Below are positions 35,147 to 43,436 of a stretch of 47,248 nucleotides of DNA, piece after piece (positions within the stretch are counted from its first letter, which is position 1; the number at the start of each line of letters is the position of its first letter). The stretch is from assembly GCA_902491535.1 (NCBI GenBank), contig CABUHS010000021.1, positions 1 through 47,248 on the forward strand. The letters are read 5' to 3'. The translations under genes and the position numbers were made by a program. The notes below the pieces were generated by a model. It made no database searches, was not told where the DNA came from, and worked only from the letters and a program-made list of their open reading frames with translations. Source of the DNA: an uncultured Eubacteriales bacterium (GTDB lineage: Bacteria; Bacillota; Clostridia; Oscillospirales; CAG-272).

Positions 35147-37066
35147 TTACTTTGTAGCCGCATCGGTTACTGCATCAGTTGTTGCACCGGTTGTCGCATC
35201 GGTTGTCGCATCGGTTGTTGCACCGGTTGTTGCACCGGTTGCCGCATCAGTAACTACTTCGGTTGCCGCATCAGTTACCGCTTCGGTCGAAGCATTTTTC
35301 TGTGCTTCACGCCATGCTTCATTGCGTCCGTACTGACAGTCATTATTACCGGAATCCGTTGTGAACATTTCAAGCATATTGATAGGATCGTCAAAGTCTG
35401 CAAGCCAGCCTTCGCGTGCAATATCAAAGTTGCCCTGCTTACGTTCGTTAAGGAATACGTTCCACTCCTGAGCCTGGATCGTAATATTAATTCCGAGTTC
35501 TGCAAAATCCTGCTGCATAGACTCAGCAACAGCAATATGTCCGGTTCCGTCGTTTGTCAGGTATTCAATAGAAATAGGAGTTTCGGACGAAAGCTTTCCG
35601 TCGTCACCGAATTTAAATCCGGCTGCGGTGAGGTATTCACGTGCCTTTGCAAGTGTTCCCTCATGATCTTTTGTCGTTGCGTATGCATCATAATAAGCAT
35701 TTGCGTCTTTGTCCGGCTTAAATTCCGAACCGTTACCGTCCTTCATTCCGAGCGGAATATAGGAGTTAGCCGGTATCTGACCTGTCTGACCTACATTCTC
35801 ACAAATAAAGTCACGGTCGATAAGAATGTTGAATGCAAGACGCATGCACGCAGCCTGCGCAGCCGTTTTGCCTGCGAACAGATCGCTGTTTGCATTAAAT
35901 GCAACGTAATATGTTCCGAGGTTATCGATTATGTGGAACTCTTTATTGTCAAGAAGCGTCTTGATCTCATCTGTAGGAACAGTGTCGATAAAGTCTACGT
36001 CGCCTGCATTGTATGCGGCATATATAGCAGTATCGTCTGCCGACAGCATGAATTCAAGTGTATCAACAGTAACCTTATCTGCATTATGATAGTTCGGATT
36101 CTTTTCATATGTCATTGAAGTTCCGTGAGCCCACTTTGTGCAGATAAACGGACCGTTGGAAACAAATCCTGCGTCGTTATCGCACCAAGCGCCGGGTGAT
36201 GTCTGCCAATCTGCGTTGGCTTCAACAGCAGCCTGCTTTACAGGGAAGAATGTCGGGAATGCGAACAGACCTTCGATATATGCGCAGGGAGCTTTAAGTT
36301 TGAATGTAAGAGTTGTCGCATCGGGAGCTTCGACTGCAAGCTCGTTCGGATAACCTACAAAGTTGTCAAACATATAGCCGTAGTCAGACGCGGTAATCTC
36401 AGCAGCCGCACGCTTCCATGAATATACGAAATCAGCAGCTGTAAGCTCCGAACCGTCAGACCACTTAAGTCCCTCCATAAGTTTTACGGTATACTCGAGT
36501 CCATCCTCGGAAACAGTATAACCTGTAGCAAGGTCGGGAATTGTCTTACCATCTTTATCATATGTATAAAGACCTGCAAAGGAGTTAACTGCAAGACATG
36601 CGCCGTCAACAGAGCTGTTCAGCGCAGGATCAAGGTGATCAGGCTCACTCGCGAGGTTAAGACGAAGCGTTGTAGTTGACGGAGCGCCTTCACCCATTGT
36701 TACATGATGGAAGAATTTATATCCAAACAGGTTTGCGTAAACGCCGTCCACATAGCTCTTCTGCATATAAATATCATTGTAATAATAGAGCGGAACAACG
36801 CATCCGTTTGACATAAGGATGTCTTCCGCTTTATGCATAAGCTCTGTACGCTTTGCATAATCGGTTTCGGCTTTGATCTGGGCAATAAGGTCATTATATT
36901 TGCCCCAATCGTTCACCGGGTCAATAAACGCGTCGCTGAGAAGAGATTCCGCTTTTACCGCGGGGTCATCCGAATTCTTATCATCGACAGGTGATTTGTT
37001 TCCGCTACAGGCTGCGAGTGAAAATACCGTAGCTGCAGCAAGAAGAGACGCAAGGATTTTCTTCAT
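35147..37066 (-). CDS. oppA: Oligopeptide-type ABC substrate-binding lipoprotein with circularly permuted domain order
   Basis: A 639-residue lipoprotein (SBP_bac_5 family). Residues 1-20 form a lipoprotein signal with LAAC, lipid on C20. Residues about 50-124 (DWGKYNDLIAQIKAETDYAK through YANLFGYKFFHHVT) look like the segment that normally ends an OppA protein. The normal N-terminal part begins only at about residue 131 (TTLRLNLASEPDHLDPALNS) and the order is then usual up to TTDSGNNDCQYGR near residue 580. There the usual continuation is missing and an Ala/Thr-rich repeat of about 49 residues closes the protein. Such repeats usually link the lipid anchor to the domain. ATG 37066 follows GGAGG. 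It is the last gene of oppBCDFA, separated from oppF by 333 bases with strong palindromes. Confidence 0.9.
   Translation of the reverse strand: MKKILASLLAAATVFSLAACSGNKSPVDDKNSDDPAVKAESLLSDAFIDPVNDWGKYNDLIAQIKAETDYAKRTELMHKAEDILMSNGCVVPLYYYNDIYMQKSYVDGVYANLFGYKFFHHVTMGEGAPSTTTLRLNLASEPDHLDPALNSSVDGACLAVNSFAGLYTYDKDGKTIPDLATGYTVSEDGLEYTVKLMEGLKWSDGSELTAADFVYSWKRAAAEITASDYGYMFDNFVGYPNELAVEAPDATTLTFKLKAPCAYIEGLFAFPTFFPVKQAAVEANADWQTSPGAWCDNDAGFVSNGPFICTKWAHGTSMTYEKNPNYHNADKVTVDTLEFMLSADDTAIYAAYNAGDVDFIDTVPTDEIKTLLDNKEFHIIDNLGTYYVAFNANSDLFAGKTAAQAACMRLAFNILIDRDFICENVGQTGQIPANSYIPLGMKDGNGSEFKPDKDANAYYDAYATTKDHEGTLAKAREYLTAAGFKFGDDGKLSSETPISIEYLTNDGTGHIAVAESMQQDFAELGINITIQAQEWNVFLNERKQGNFDIAREGWLADFDDPINMLEMFTTDSGNNDCQYGRNEAWREAQKNASTEAVTDAATEVVTDAATGATTGATTDATTDATTGATTDAVTDAATK
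35150..35296 (-). repeat. 12-base repeats encoding an Ala/Thr tetrapeptide tail of OppA
   Basis: The last 49 codons of oppA contain a run of near-identical 12-base units such as GTTGTCGCATCG (plus-strand reading). They encode ATTD, ATTG, AVTD and AATE-type tetrapeptides. Perfect and near-perfect copies lie side by side, so unit number may vary by slippage. Confidence 0.85.
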
Positions 37067-37161
37067 GATCGTTTCCTCCAAAAAATTATTTATAAAAACC
37101 CACTGCAACACGGACAGGAAACGTTTAAGACATGTTATTTATAAAGGAATACTGCTGTTCT

Positions 37162-37240
37162 CCTCGCTTTACAGTGTAAAGCGAGGACATGGTACCATGT
37201 CCTCGCTTTACAGTGTAAAGCGAGGACATGGTACCATGTC
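37162..37240. repeat. Two tandem copies of a 39-base doubly palindromic unit between oppF and oppA
   Basis: Units at 37162-37200 and 37201-37239 are identical. Each holds the hairpin CCTCGCTTTAC-agt-GTAAAGCGAGG (11-bp stem, 3-base loop) followed by the perfect palindrome ACATGGTACCATGT. The second copy extends to GGACATGGTACCATGTCC (37223-37240), and GATTTTTTT follows on the plus strand. In the opp transcript this lies about 95 bases ahead of oppA and could stabilise, process or partly terminate the message. On the plus strand it resembles a terminator, but no plus-strand gene enters it. Confidence 0.85.
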
Positions 37241-37339
37241 CGATTTTTTTCATATCCGGGATCCGCTGTAGAAGCGCATGTCTGCAACGGGAATTTATTT
37301 CTTTAATTCAGTATACGATGCTGAAAAACCAGATACTTA

Positions 37340-37357
37340 ATAAAACATATGTTTTAT
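37340..37357. repeat. Perfect 18-base palindrome after oppF
   Basis: ATAAAACATATGTTTTAT is its own reverse complement and lies 43 bases after the oppF stop. It may be a protein-binding site or part of an mRNA 3' structure. I see no convincing separate oppA promoter between here and the oppA ATG. Confidence 0.5.
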
Positions 37358-37399
37358 CATCACTATATCTATATTACTGTTACTGCTTTATTGCTTTTA

Positions 37400-38359
37400 C
37401 TATTTGTTCCAGCAAGCCACAAAATGACCGTTTCCGCGATCGGTAAGTGCAGGACATTCGGAAGCACACTGTTCGGTCGCATAGCGGCACCGCGTCCGGA
37501 ATGCACATCCGGTAGGCATATTAAGCGGGCTCGGCACATCGCCCTCAAGCACTATCCTGCTGCGGGCGCGCGTTACATCAGGGTCCGGTATAGGTACAGC
37601 GGAAAGCAGCGACTGTGTATACGGGTGTTCGGGATGCTCGTTAAGCTCGTCGGAATCCGCGATCTCCACGATTTTTCCGAGATACATGACCGCAATACGC
37701 TTTGATATATGATGAACAACAAGAAGATCGTGCGCAATAAATAGATATGCTACGCCGAGCTTATCCTGAAGCTCTTCAAACATATTTATGACCTGCGCCT
37801 GTATCGAAACATCAAGCGCCGAAACAGGCTCGTCACATACAATGAATTTAGGATCTACGGCAAGCGCTCTTGCGATTCCTATACGCTGACGCTGACCTCC
37901 CGAAAACTCATGAACATACCGCGTTGCATGCTCAGAGTTCAGTCCGACAAAGCTCATAAGCTCAAGAATCTTTTCTCTGCGCTCCTTACGGTTTGAATAA
38001 AGCTTATGGACATCGAGCGGTTCGCCTATAATATCCTCTACCGTCATTCGCGGGTCAAGTGAAGAATACGGATCCTGAAACACCATCTGCATCTGCTTGC
38101 GCATGCCCGTGATATTTTTGTCCGTTATCTCTTCACCGTCAAAATAAATTTTTCCGTCTGTAGGAGTATAAAGACGCAGAATCGTCCGTCCTACCGTTGT
38201 TTTTCCGCATCCGGATTCTCCGACAAGTCCGAGTGTTTCGCCTTTTCCGATAGTAAATGAAACATCATCGACTGCTTTCAGCGGAACTTTTTTTCCGAGT
38301 CCTGTCCGCACCGGAAAATACTGCTTAAGATTTTTTACTTCTACAAGCGTGTCACTCAT
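37400..38359 (-). CDS. oppF: Oligopeptide ABC transporter ATPase OppF type
   Basis: A 319-residue ATPase energising the Opp importer together with OppD. Walker A GESGCGKTT near residues 44-52, signature FSGGQRQRIG near 155, Walker B FIVCDEPVSALD near 176, and H-loop IAHDLLVV near 210. The C-terminal OppD/F extension has the cysteine cluster GCAFRTRC...CASECP, which in relatives binds an iron-sulfur cluster. It overlaps oppD by eight bases. Confidence 0.93.
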   Translation of the reverse strand: MSDTLVEVKNLKQYFPVRTGLGKKVPLKAVDDVSFTIGKGETLGLVGESGCGKTTVGRTILRLYTPTDGKIYFDGEEITDKNITGMRKQMQMVFQDPYSSLDPRMTVEDIIGEPLDVHKLYSNRKERREKILELMSFVGLNSEHATRYVHEFSGGQRQRIGIARALAVDPKFIVCDEPVSALDVSIQAQVINMFEELQDKLGVAYLFIAHDLLVVHHISKRIAVMYLGKIVEIADSDELNEHPEHPYTQSLLSAVPIPDPDVTRARSRIVLEGDVPSPLNMPTGCAFRTRCRYATEQCASECPALTDRGNGHFVACWNK

Positions 38360-39365
38360 TTATTTCCGCCCCTTCCGCTTCAAGCATTTCTTTTACATTC
38401 ATCCAGCAGGATGCTTTATGATCCCCGTTTATAACTATCTCTTCCGGATGTTCTGTAAGGCATATCTTCATAGCCGCGTCGCACCGCGTACAGAATGCAC
38501 ATCCTTTCGGAAGATTCAGCATATTTATCGGCGCGCCTGATATAGGCACAAGGCGTTTTTTCATATTGTTAACGTTAGGGATAGAGCGAAGCAGTCCCTT
38601 TGTGTATTCATGCTTCGGATTGTAGAATATCTCCCGTGCAGTTCCCCTCTCACATATACGTCCGCCGTACATAACAATAATATTATCGCACATATCAGCT
38701 ATAACTCCGAGGTCATGCGTTACAAGAATAACAGCCATTCCGAGCTTTTTCTGAAGCTCCTGAATCAGTTCAAGTATCTGTGCCTGTATAGTAACATCAA
38801 GTGCGGTAGTCGGCTCGTCGGCGATCAGAATATCCGGCTCGCAGGCAAGCGCCATTGCAATCATAACTCTCTGTCTCATTCCGCCCGAAAGTTCATGCGG
38901 ATACTGCTTAAGCCGCCTTTCCGGCTCGTTTATTCCGACGAGCTGAAGAAGTTCGACCGAACGCGCTTTTACTTCAGCGCCCTTTTTATCGGTATGAAGC
39001 TTTATTGCTTCTCCGATCTGCGAACCTATCGTAAACACCGGGTTAAGACTTGTCATCGGATCCTGGAAAATTATAGAACAACATTTTCCGCGGAATGTGC
39101 GAAGCTGCTTATTCTTCCACTTTGTAAGATCCTGACCTCTGTAGAGGATACGCCCTTCAACGACGCGTCCCGTCTCTGCAAGTATCTGCATTATAGAATA
39201 CGCGGTGACGCTCTTTCCGGAGCCTGATTCTCCGACAATTCCAAGTATTTCTCCGGCATTAAGGTTGAACGAAACACCGTTTACTGCCTGAACCTCTCCG
39301 GAATCGGTAAAAAATGATGTGTGCAGATTCTGCACGCTTAAAAGATGTTCACTCATAGCATTCAC
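38352..39365 (-). CDS. oppD: Oligopeptide ABC transporter ATPase OppD type
   Basis: A 337-residue ATPase. Walker A GESGSGKS near residues 42-49, Q-loop IFQDPMTSLNPVF, signature LSGGMRQRVMIA near 160, Walker B ILIADEPTTALDVT, and H-loop VTHDLGVIAD. The C-terminal extension has LPKGCAFCTRC and later cysteines, again resembling the Fe-S site of the family. Its start overlaps the oppC stop by four bases (ATGA), consistent with translational coupling. Confidence 0.94.
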   Translation of the reverse strand: MNAMSEHLLSVQNLHTSFFTDSGEVQAVNGVSFNLNAGEILGIVGESGSGKSVTAYSIMQILAETGRVVEGRILYRGQDLTKWKNKQLRTFRGKCCSIIFQDPMTSLNPVFTIGSQIGEAIKLHTDKKGAEVKARSVELLQLVGINEPERRLKQYPHELSGGMRQRVMIAMALACEPDILIADEPTTALDVTIQAQILELIQELQKKLGMAVILVTHDLGVIADMCDNIIVMYGGRICERGTAREIFYNPKHEYTKGLLRSIPNVNNMKKRLVPISGAPINMLNLPKGCAFCTRCDAAMKICLTEHPEEIVINGDHKASCWMNVKEMLEAEGAEINE

Positions 39366-40435
39366 CTCTTGAGCTTCGGATCGAACGCATCGCGCAGACC
39401 GTCTCCGAGCAAATTAAGGCTGAGAACGATAAGGCAGATTACAATCGCCGGAAATATCAGTTTATACGGATAACTCTGAAGTCCTTCGCGGGCAGCGTTC
39501 GCAAGAGAGCCGAGCGAAGGCATGGGAGCTTTCACGCCAAGACCTACAAAGCTGAGATAACTCTCCGTAAATATTGCAGACGGGATCTGCAGTGCCGTTG
39601 AAATTATTATAACAGAAAGGCAGTTCGGTATAATATGCTTTCTTATAATACGTCCCGGCTTCGCACCTATCGAACGGGCCGCAAGGATATATTCGTTTTC
39701 CTTTATAGAAAGGATCTGACCGCGGATAAGTCTCGCCATGCTTACCCAGTAAAGCATACCGAACACAATAAAGATTGAGATCATATTCGTTCCGAGACTC
39801 GCAAGGAACGATCCGCTCTTAAATTTAAGTACCTCATTAAGCACGACCGACAGCAGTATAATTATCAGCATATCGGGCAGTGAATATATAATATCGACTA
39901 TCCGCATCATAACAAGATCTACTTTGCCGCCCATATAACCTGAAATACTTCCGTAAAGCATTCCGATAACAAGTACTATCATACTGGCAAATATACCGAC
40001 AAGCAGTGAAATACGTGTACCGTAAACTACTCTTATAAAATAATCCCGGCATTGTTCATCGGTACCGAAAATATGCGGAAACCGTTCATTCCCCTCATTT
40101 ATGTATTCCTGCTCCGCTTCACTGTACTGGAAAGGAGCAAGGTTCTTTGCCCCCTTATCTCTTTGTCCGTTTACAGTCATCATTTCCTCATAACTGTACG
40201 GAACGATCATAGGAGCGACAATAATCGTAACTAAAATTATGCCAAGAATTACTATACTCAAAACAGCAAGCGGATTTTTGAACAGTCTGCGCATTCCGTC
40301 TTTAAAAAACGTTGTACTCTTGCTCATTACATCCTGCTGGCGTTTTTCTTCATCTGTAGCACGTTCGAATTTTTTCAGATCTATCTGCGCGCTGAGGATA
40401 TTCTTTTTAGGAAGTTCATTTGTTTTATTTTCCAT
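39362..40435 (-). CDS. oppC: Oligopeptide ABC transporter permease OppC type
   Basis: A 357-residue inner-membrane permease. A cytoplasmic N-terminus of about 55 residues leads to the first membrane helix (PLAVLSIVILGIILVTIIVA), an extracellular loop, then five helices. The EAA loop that docks to the ATPases is seen as ILAARSIGAKPGRIIRKHIIP near residue 245. The end LLGDGLRDAFDPKLK is typical of OppC/DppC. It lies 13 bases after oppB and overlaps oppD. Confidence 0.94.
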   Translation of the reverse strand: MENKTNELPKKNILSAQIDLKKFERATDEEKRQQDVMSKSTTFFKDGMRRLFKNPLAVLSIVILGIILVTIIVAPMIVPYSYEEMMTVNGQRDKGAKNLAPFQYSEAEQEYINEGNERFPHIFGTDEQCRDYFIRVVYGTRISLLVGIFASMIVLVIGMLYGSISGYMGGKVDLVMMRIVDIIYSLPDMLIIILLSVVLNEVLKFKSGSFLASLGTNMISIFIVFGMLYWVSMARLIRGQILSIKENEYILAARSIGAKPGRIIRKHIIPNCLSVIIISTALQIPSAIFTESYLSFVGLGVKAPMPSLGSLANAAREGLQSYPYKLIFPAIVICLIVLSLNLLGDGLRDAFDPKLKR

Positions 40436-40448
40436 GACGCCGCCTCCG

Positions 40449-41360
40449 TTATTCGTACTTAATGCGCGGATCTACAAGCTTATAAAGAAGATCGCAGATA
40501 AGATTTGCAACTACCATAAGCGATGCAAGAAAGACGGTAGTAGCCATTATCATAGTGTAGTCACGGTTACCGATCGCCTCGACAAATTTACTTCCGATTC
40601 CGCCGACCGAAAATATGGTCTCGACAACCATTGATCCGGTAATAATATACGCGATCTCGGGTCCCGCATATGTTATGACCGGAATAAGGGAATTACGAAG
40701 CGCATGTTTGAAAATGATTTTCCATTTGGACACGCCCTTTGCTTTTGCAGTACGTATGTAGTCCTGTCCGAGTGCATCGAGCATGCTCGTTTTGGCAAGT
40801 CTTGTTGTATATGCCATAGGATATGCCGCAAGTGCTATAATAGGAAGAACATAGTTTGGAGATGTCGCACTCCATACCGGAACCCATTTAAGGGTTATGC
40901 AGAAAACGAGCAGAAGCAGTGTGGCAAACACGAAGCTCGGAACTGCGGTAAACAGTGTTGAGAAAAATATGATTATACGGTCAGGAAGTTTATTCCTCAT
41001 AAGCGCCGCGATCGAACCGAAAACTGTGCCGAGAAACAACGCTATAGTAACCGCTGTAAGACCGAGAGTAGCTGATATAGGAAAAGACTCTCCGATTATA
41101 TCCGAAATATTCCGTCCGTTTTTCAGCGAGACTCCGAAATCTCCGGTAACAAGACCTTTCATGTACATACCGAACTGTACCGGAAGAGGCTTATCCAGAT
41201 TATACCTTTCATTCAAAGCATCAATCGTTGCCTGGCTCAGTGCTTTTTCCTTATTAAACGGTCCGCCGGGAACCGCATGCATTGTGAAAAACGTGATGGC
41301 GCATATGACCAAAATCGTAAGAACTGCAAGGAAAATGCGCTTTACTACATATCTTCCCAC
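40449..41360 (-). CDS. oppB: Oligopeptide ABC transporter permease OppB type
   Basis: A 303-residue permease and first gene of the operon. The N-terminus MGRYVVKRIFLAVLTILVIC is the first membrane helix, followed by the conserved ERYNLDKPLPVQFGMYMKGL segment. The EAA loop is DYIRTAKAKGVSKWKIIFKH near residue 206. The end LICDLLYKLVDPRIKYE is diagnostic. Transcription should start from the consensus promoter at 41450-41478, with a palindromic operator-like site in the leader. Confidence 0.94.
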   Translation of the reverse strand: MGRYVVKRIFLAVLTILVICAITFFTMHAVPGGPFNKEKALSQATIDALNERYNLDKPLPVQFGMYMKGLVTGDFGVSLKNGRNISDIIGESFPISATLGLTAVTIALFLGTVFGSIAALMRNKLPDRIIIFFSTLFTAVPSFVFATLLLLVFCITLKWVPVWSATSPNYVLPIIALAAYPMAYTTRLAKTSMLDALGQDYIRTAKAKGVSKWKIIFKHALRNSLIPVITYAGPEIAYIITGSMVVETIFSVGGIGSKFVEAIGNRDYTMIMATTVFLASLMVVANLICDLLYKLVDPRIKYE

Positions 41361-41390
41361 ATTTATGCCTTCCTTTCTCGTTCATTTTTG

Positions 41391-41407
41391 TTGTTTACGG
41401 TAAACAA
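41391..41407. promoter_or_regulatory. Palindromic operator-like site in the oppB leader
   Basis: TTGTTTAC-g-GTAAACAA is a perfect 17-base inverted repeat 31 bases ahead of oppB and downstream of its promoter. An imperfect second copy with the GTAAAC half-site lies at about 41417-41431. The form suits a LacI- or GntR-type repressor, but no such gene is in the window. Confidence 0.6.
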
Positions 41408-41449
41408 TAAATTTACAAACTATTCGTTTACCTTGGCTTTATGTTATAT

Positions 41450-41478
41450 ATTATACCAACACGAGTATGCTTTGTCAA
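41450..41478 (-). promoter_or_regulatory. Consensus sigma-A promoter of the opp operon
   Basis: On the minus strand TTGACA (41478-41473) and TATAAT (41455-41450) match consensus exactly with a 17-base spacer, about 90 bases ahead of the oppB ATG. Confidence 0.82.
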
Positions 41479-41623
41479 CTATTTTTGGCTATTTTTTGTT
41501 CTTTTTACGTCACAAAATGTCTTTTTTGTTAATAATTCTTGTTTTTTCATACTTTTCAAACTCAAAAACATTTTTTCGAGTTTGAATTTATACCAAACTT
41601 AAAGATCACTAAAATATTTTTTC

Positions 41624-41672
41624 GTTAAAAAAAGCAAAAGGACGCCGCAAATAAAATTTGTGACATCCTTTT
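41624..41672 (-). terminator. Rho-independent terminator of the GH1 gene
   Basis: On the minus strand AAAAGGA and TCCTTTT close a long stem that continues with wobble pairs to an inner CAAAT/ATTTG, followed by GCTTTTTTT. It lies about 80 bases after the GH1 stop. Confidence 0.75.
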
Positions 41673-41753
41673 AAATCTGCGTATCCGGAGCGGTTAATTT
41701 AATTAAATCAAAAAACTATTTTATCTTTTATTATTTCATCGGAAGATCCGGGA

Positions 41754-43094
41754 TCAGATACGTTTTTTCTTCTGCTCCGCAATAAATTCTCTGTACCATT
41801 CAAAGCTGCGTTTCGGTGTGCATTCAAGCGTCTCAAAATCAGTACGCATTATACCGAATTTGAAATGCATTCCGGAACTCCATTCGAAGTTATCCATAAG
41901 ACTCCAGAGATAATATCCCCGTATATCAAATCCTTCATCCACTGCCTTTTCAAGCCATTCGAGAAAACCTTTTACATATTTAACACGGTCGAGATCTTCT
42001 ACCATGCCGGTTTTCGGATCGACCGGTTCATCGCCTTCAAAATATGTGCCGTTCTCCGTAACATAGATCGGTATTTTAAGGTCATAAAGATCATGCATAA
42101 GGTGAACCGCGTCATATACCGCTTTCGGATAATATTCCGCACGGTTATTGAGAAAGTTTCCGCCCTGCGTGAAGTCAGCAACCGCTTTTTGATCCCTGCT
42201 GACCACGACGCGGTTATAAACATTAAGTCCGTAATAATCGAGCGGCTGGCCCATAAGAGAATAGTCTTCAGGTCCTATCTCCATGAGAGTTCCCTCCTCT
42301 GCCAGATGCTCGAGTATATAGTCGCTGTAGTGTCCTGCGAAAATCGGATCTGTATAGAATTTCCAGTTACGTTCATCTTCATCTATACCAAGTGCCGCAT
42401 CCTCGGTAGAATCCGTCAGCGCATGGCGCTTCCATATGTCTATTACAACACCGACCGACGAATCCTTTCTGTTTTCCGCACGGAAAGCCTTTACTGCATT
42501 TCCGTGGGCTACAAGAATATTATGGCGCGCCTGATTTCCCCACTTCTCGTTTGTATGGCCGGGAGCAAATCCTCCGAGAGCGTAGCCGACATATGTCGCG
42601 ATAGGCTCATTTACGGTACTCCACATCGGGATTATATCTCCGAAATTGTGGAACATCTTTTCCGCATATTCCCCGAACCATCCTATAGAATCTCTGTTGC
42701 GCCAGCCGCCGATATCTTCGAGCGCTTGCGGCAGATCCCAGTGATAAAGAGTTACATTTGGCATAATCCCGTTTTCGAGCAAAGCGTTAAAAACCCTCTT
42801 ATAATAATCAAGTCCGGCGTCGTTCAGTTTTCCCTTTCCGTCAGGAAGCACTCTCGACCACGATATGGACATACGGTAACTGTCAACACCGAGCTTTTTC
42901 AGATTATCTATATCACGCATATACCTGTGATAACTGTCGCAGGCGATATCGGGAGTCTGTCCTCCGAATACCTTTCCGGGCGTTCGGCTGAAGGTATCCC
43001 ATATACTCGGTTTTCTACCGTCCAGTTCCGCCGCGCCCTCTATCTGTCCGGCGCTTGTCGCAACACCCCATATAAAATCTTTGGAAAATGGCAT
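41754..43094 (-). CDS. bglA: GH1 family beta-glucosidase
   Basis: A 446-residue retaining glycosidase without signal peptide, so cytoplasmic. The N-terminal signature FIWGVATSAGQIEGA lies at residues 8-22. The acid/base Glu is in STVNEP near residue 165, and the nucleophile Glu is in YVTENG near residue 350. SWSRVLPDG and YHWDLPQALED are also family hallmarks. Length is normal. Likely substrates are cellobiose or other beta-glucosides; the lack of a 6-phosphate pocket cannot be judged by eye. It has its own promoter and terminator, so it is separate from the opp operon. Confidence 0.95.
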   Translation of the reverse strand: MPFSKDFIWGVATSAGQIEGAAELDGRKPSIWDTFSRTPGKVFGGQTPDIACDSYHRYMRDIDNLKKLGVDSYRMSISWSRVLPDGKGKLNDAGLDYYKRVFNALLENGIMPNVTLYHWDLPQALEDIGGWRNRDSIGWFGEYAEKMFHNFGDIIPMWSTVNEPIATYVGYALGGFAPGHTNEKWGNQARHNILVAHGNAVKAFRAENRKDSSVGVVIDIWKRHALTDSTEDAALGIDEDERNWKFYTDPIFAGHYSDYILEHLAEEGTLMEIGPEDYSLMGQPLDYYGLNVYNRVVVSRDQKAVADFTQGGNFLNNRAEYYPKAVYDAVHLMHDLYDLKIPIYVTENGTYFEGDEPVDPKTGMVEDLDRVKYVKGFLEWLEKAVDEGFDIRGYYLWSLMDNFEWSSGMHFKFGIMRTDFETLECTPKRSFEWYREFIAEQKKKRI

Positions 43095-43138
43095 TTTTTC
43101 GTCCTTTCATATTACACATTTTATTTTATGTTTTAATC

Positions 43139-43167
43139 AGTATACTTTAAAAAGCTCAAAATTTCAA
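43139..43167 (-). promoter_or_regulatory. Sigma-A promoter of the GH1 gene
   Basis: On the minus strand TTGAAA (43167-43162) and TATACT (43144-43139) are separated by 17 bases, about 45 bases ahead of the ATG. Confidence 0.72.
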
Positions 43168-43177
43168 GTATAATCGT

Positions 43178-43209
43178 GAAAATATGCGCTGAATACGCAG
43201 TATATTTTC
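43178..43209. promoter_or_regulatory. Inverted repeat just upstream of the GH1 promoter
   Basis: GAAAATAT (43178-43185) and ATATTTTC (43202-43209) form 8-base arms 16 bases apart, ending 11 bases before the -35 box. The position suits an activator site. The rest of the gap up to 43437 shows no convincing gene. Confidence 0.45.
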
Positions 43210-43436
43210 CTGATGCTGATTCTTTATTGCATAATACTCAAATATATTCATACCGTATACCAGGTATGAACAAAAACTACGGACAATCTGAAATACCGAT
43301 AGCGAAACAGTTAAAAGGCATTGTAGATAATTCATACAAAATAATCATTACCGCACTGCCATAATAAGTTAAGAATATAAACTGTTATTCGTAAGTAAAT
43401 TTAAAACAGTAAAAAATAAAACTTATTTTTCACAAA

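Noticed and set aside
37141..37271. Plus-strand coding frame with a repeated YSVKRGHGTMS peptide
   Set aside because: The repeat arises from the palindromic 39-base DNA units. There is no ribosome site, and the palindromes explain the sequence better.
41865..43136. 423-codon plus-strand frame opposite the GH1 gene
   Set aside because: It is antisense to a clear GH1 enzyme and has the composition of a codon-shadow frame.
43176..43364. 62-codon plus-strand frame between GH1 and marR
   Set aside because: It overlaps the inverted repeat at the GH1 promoter, has no good ribosome site and resembles no protein I know.
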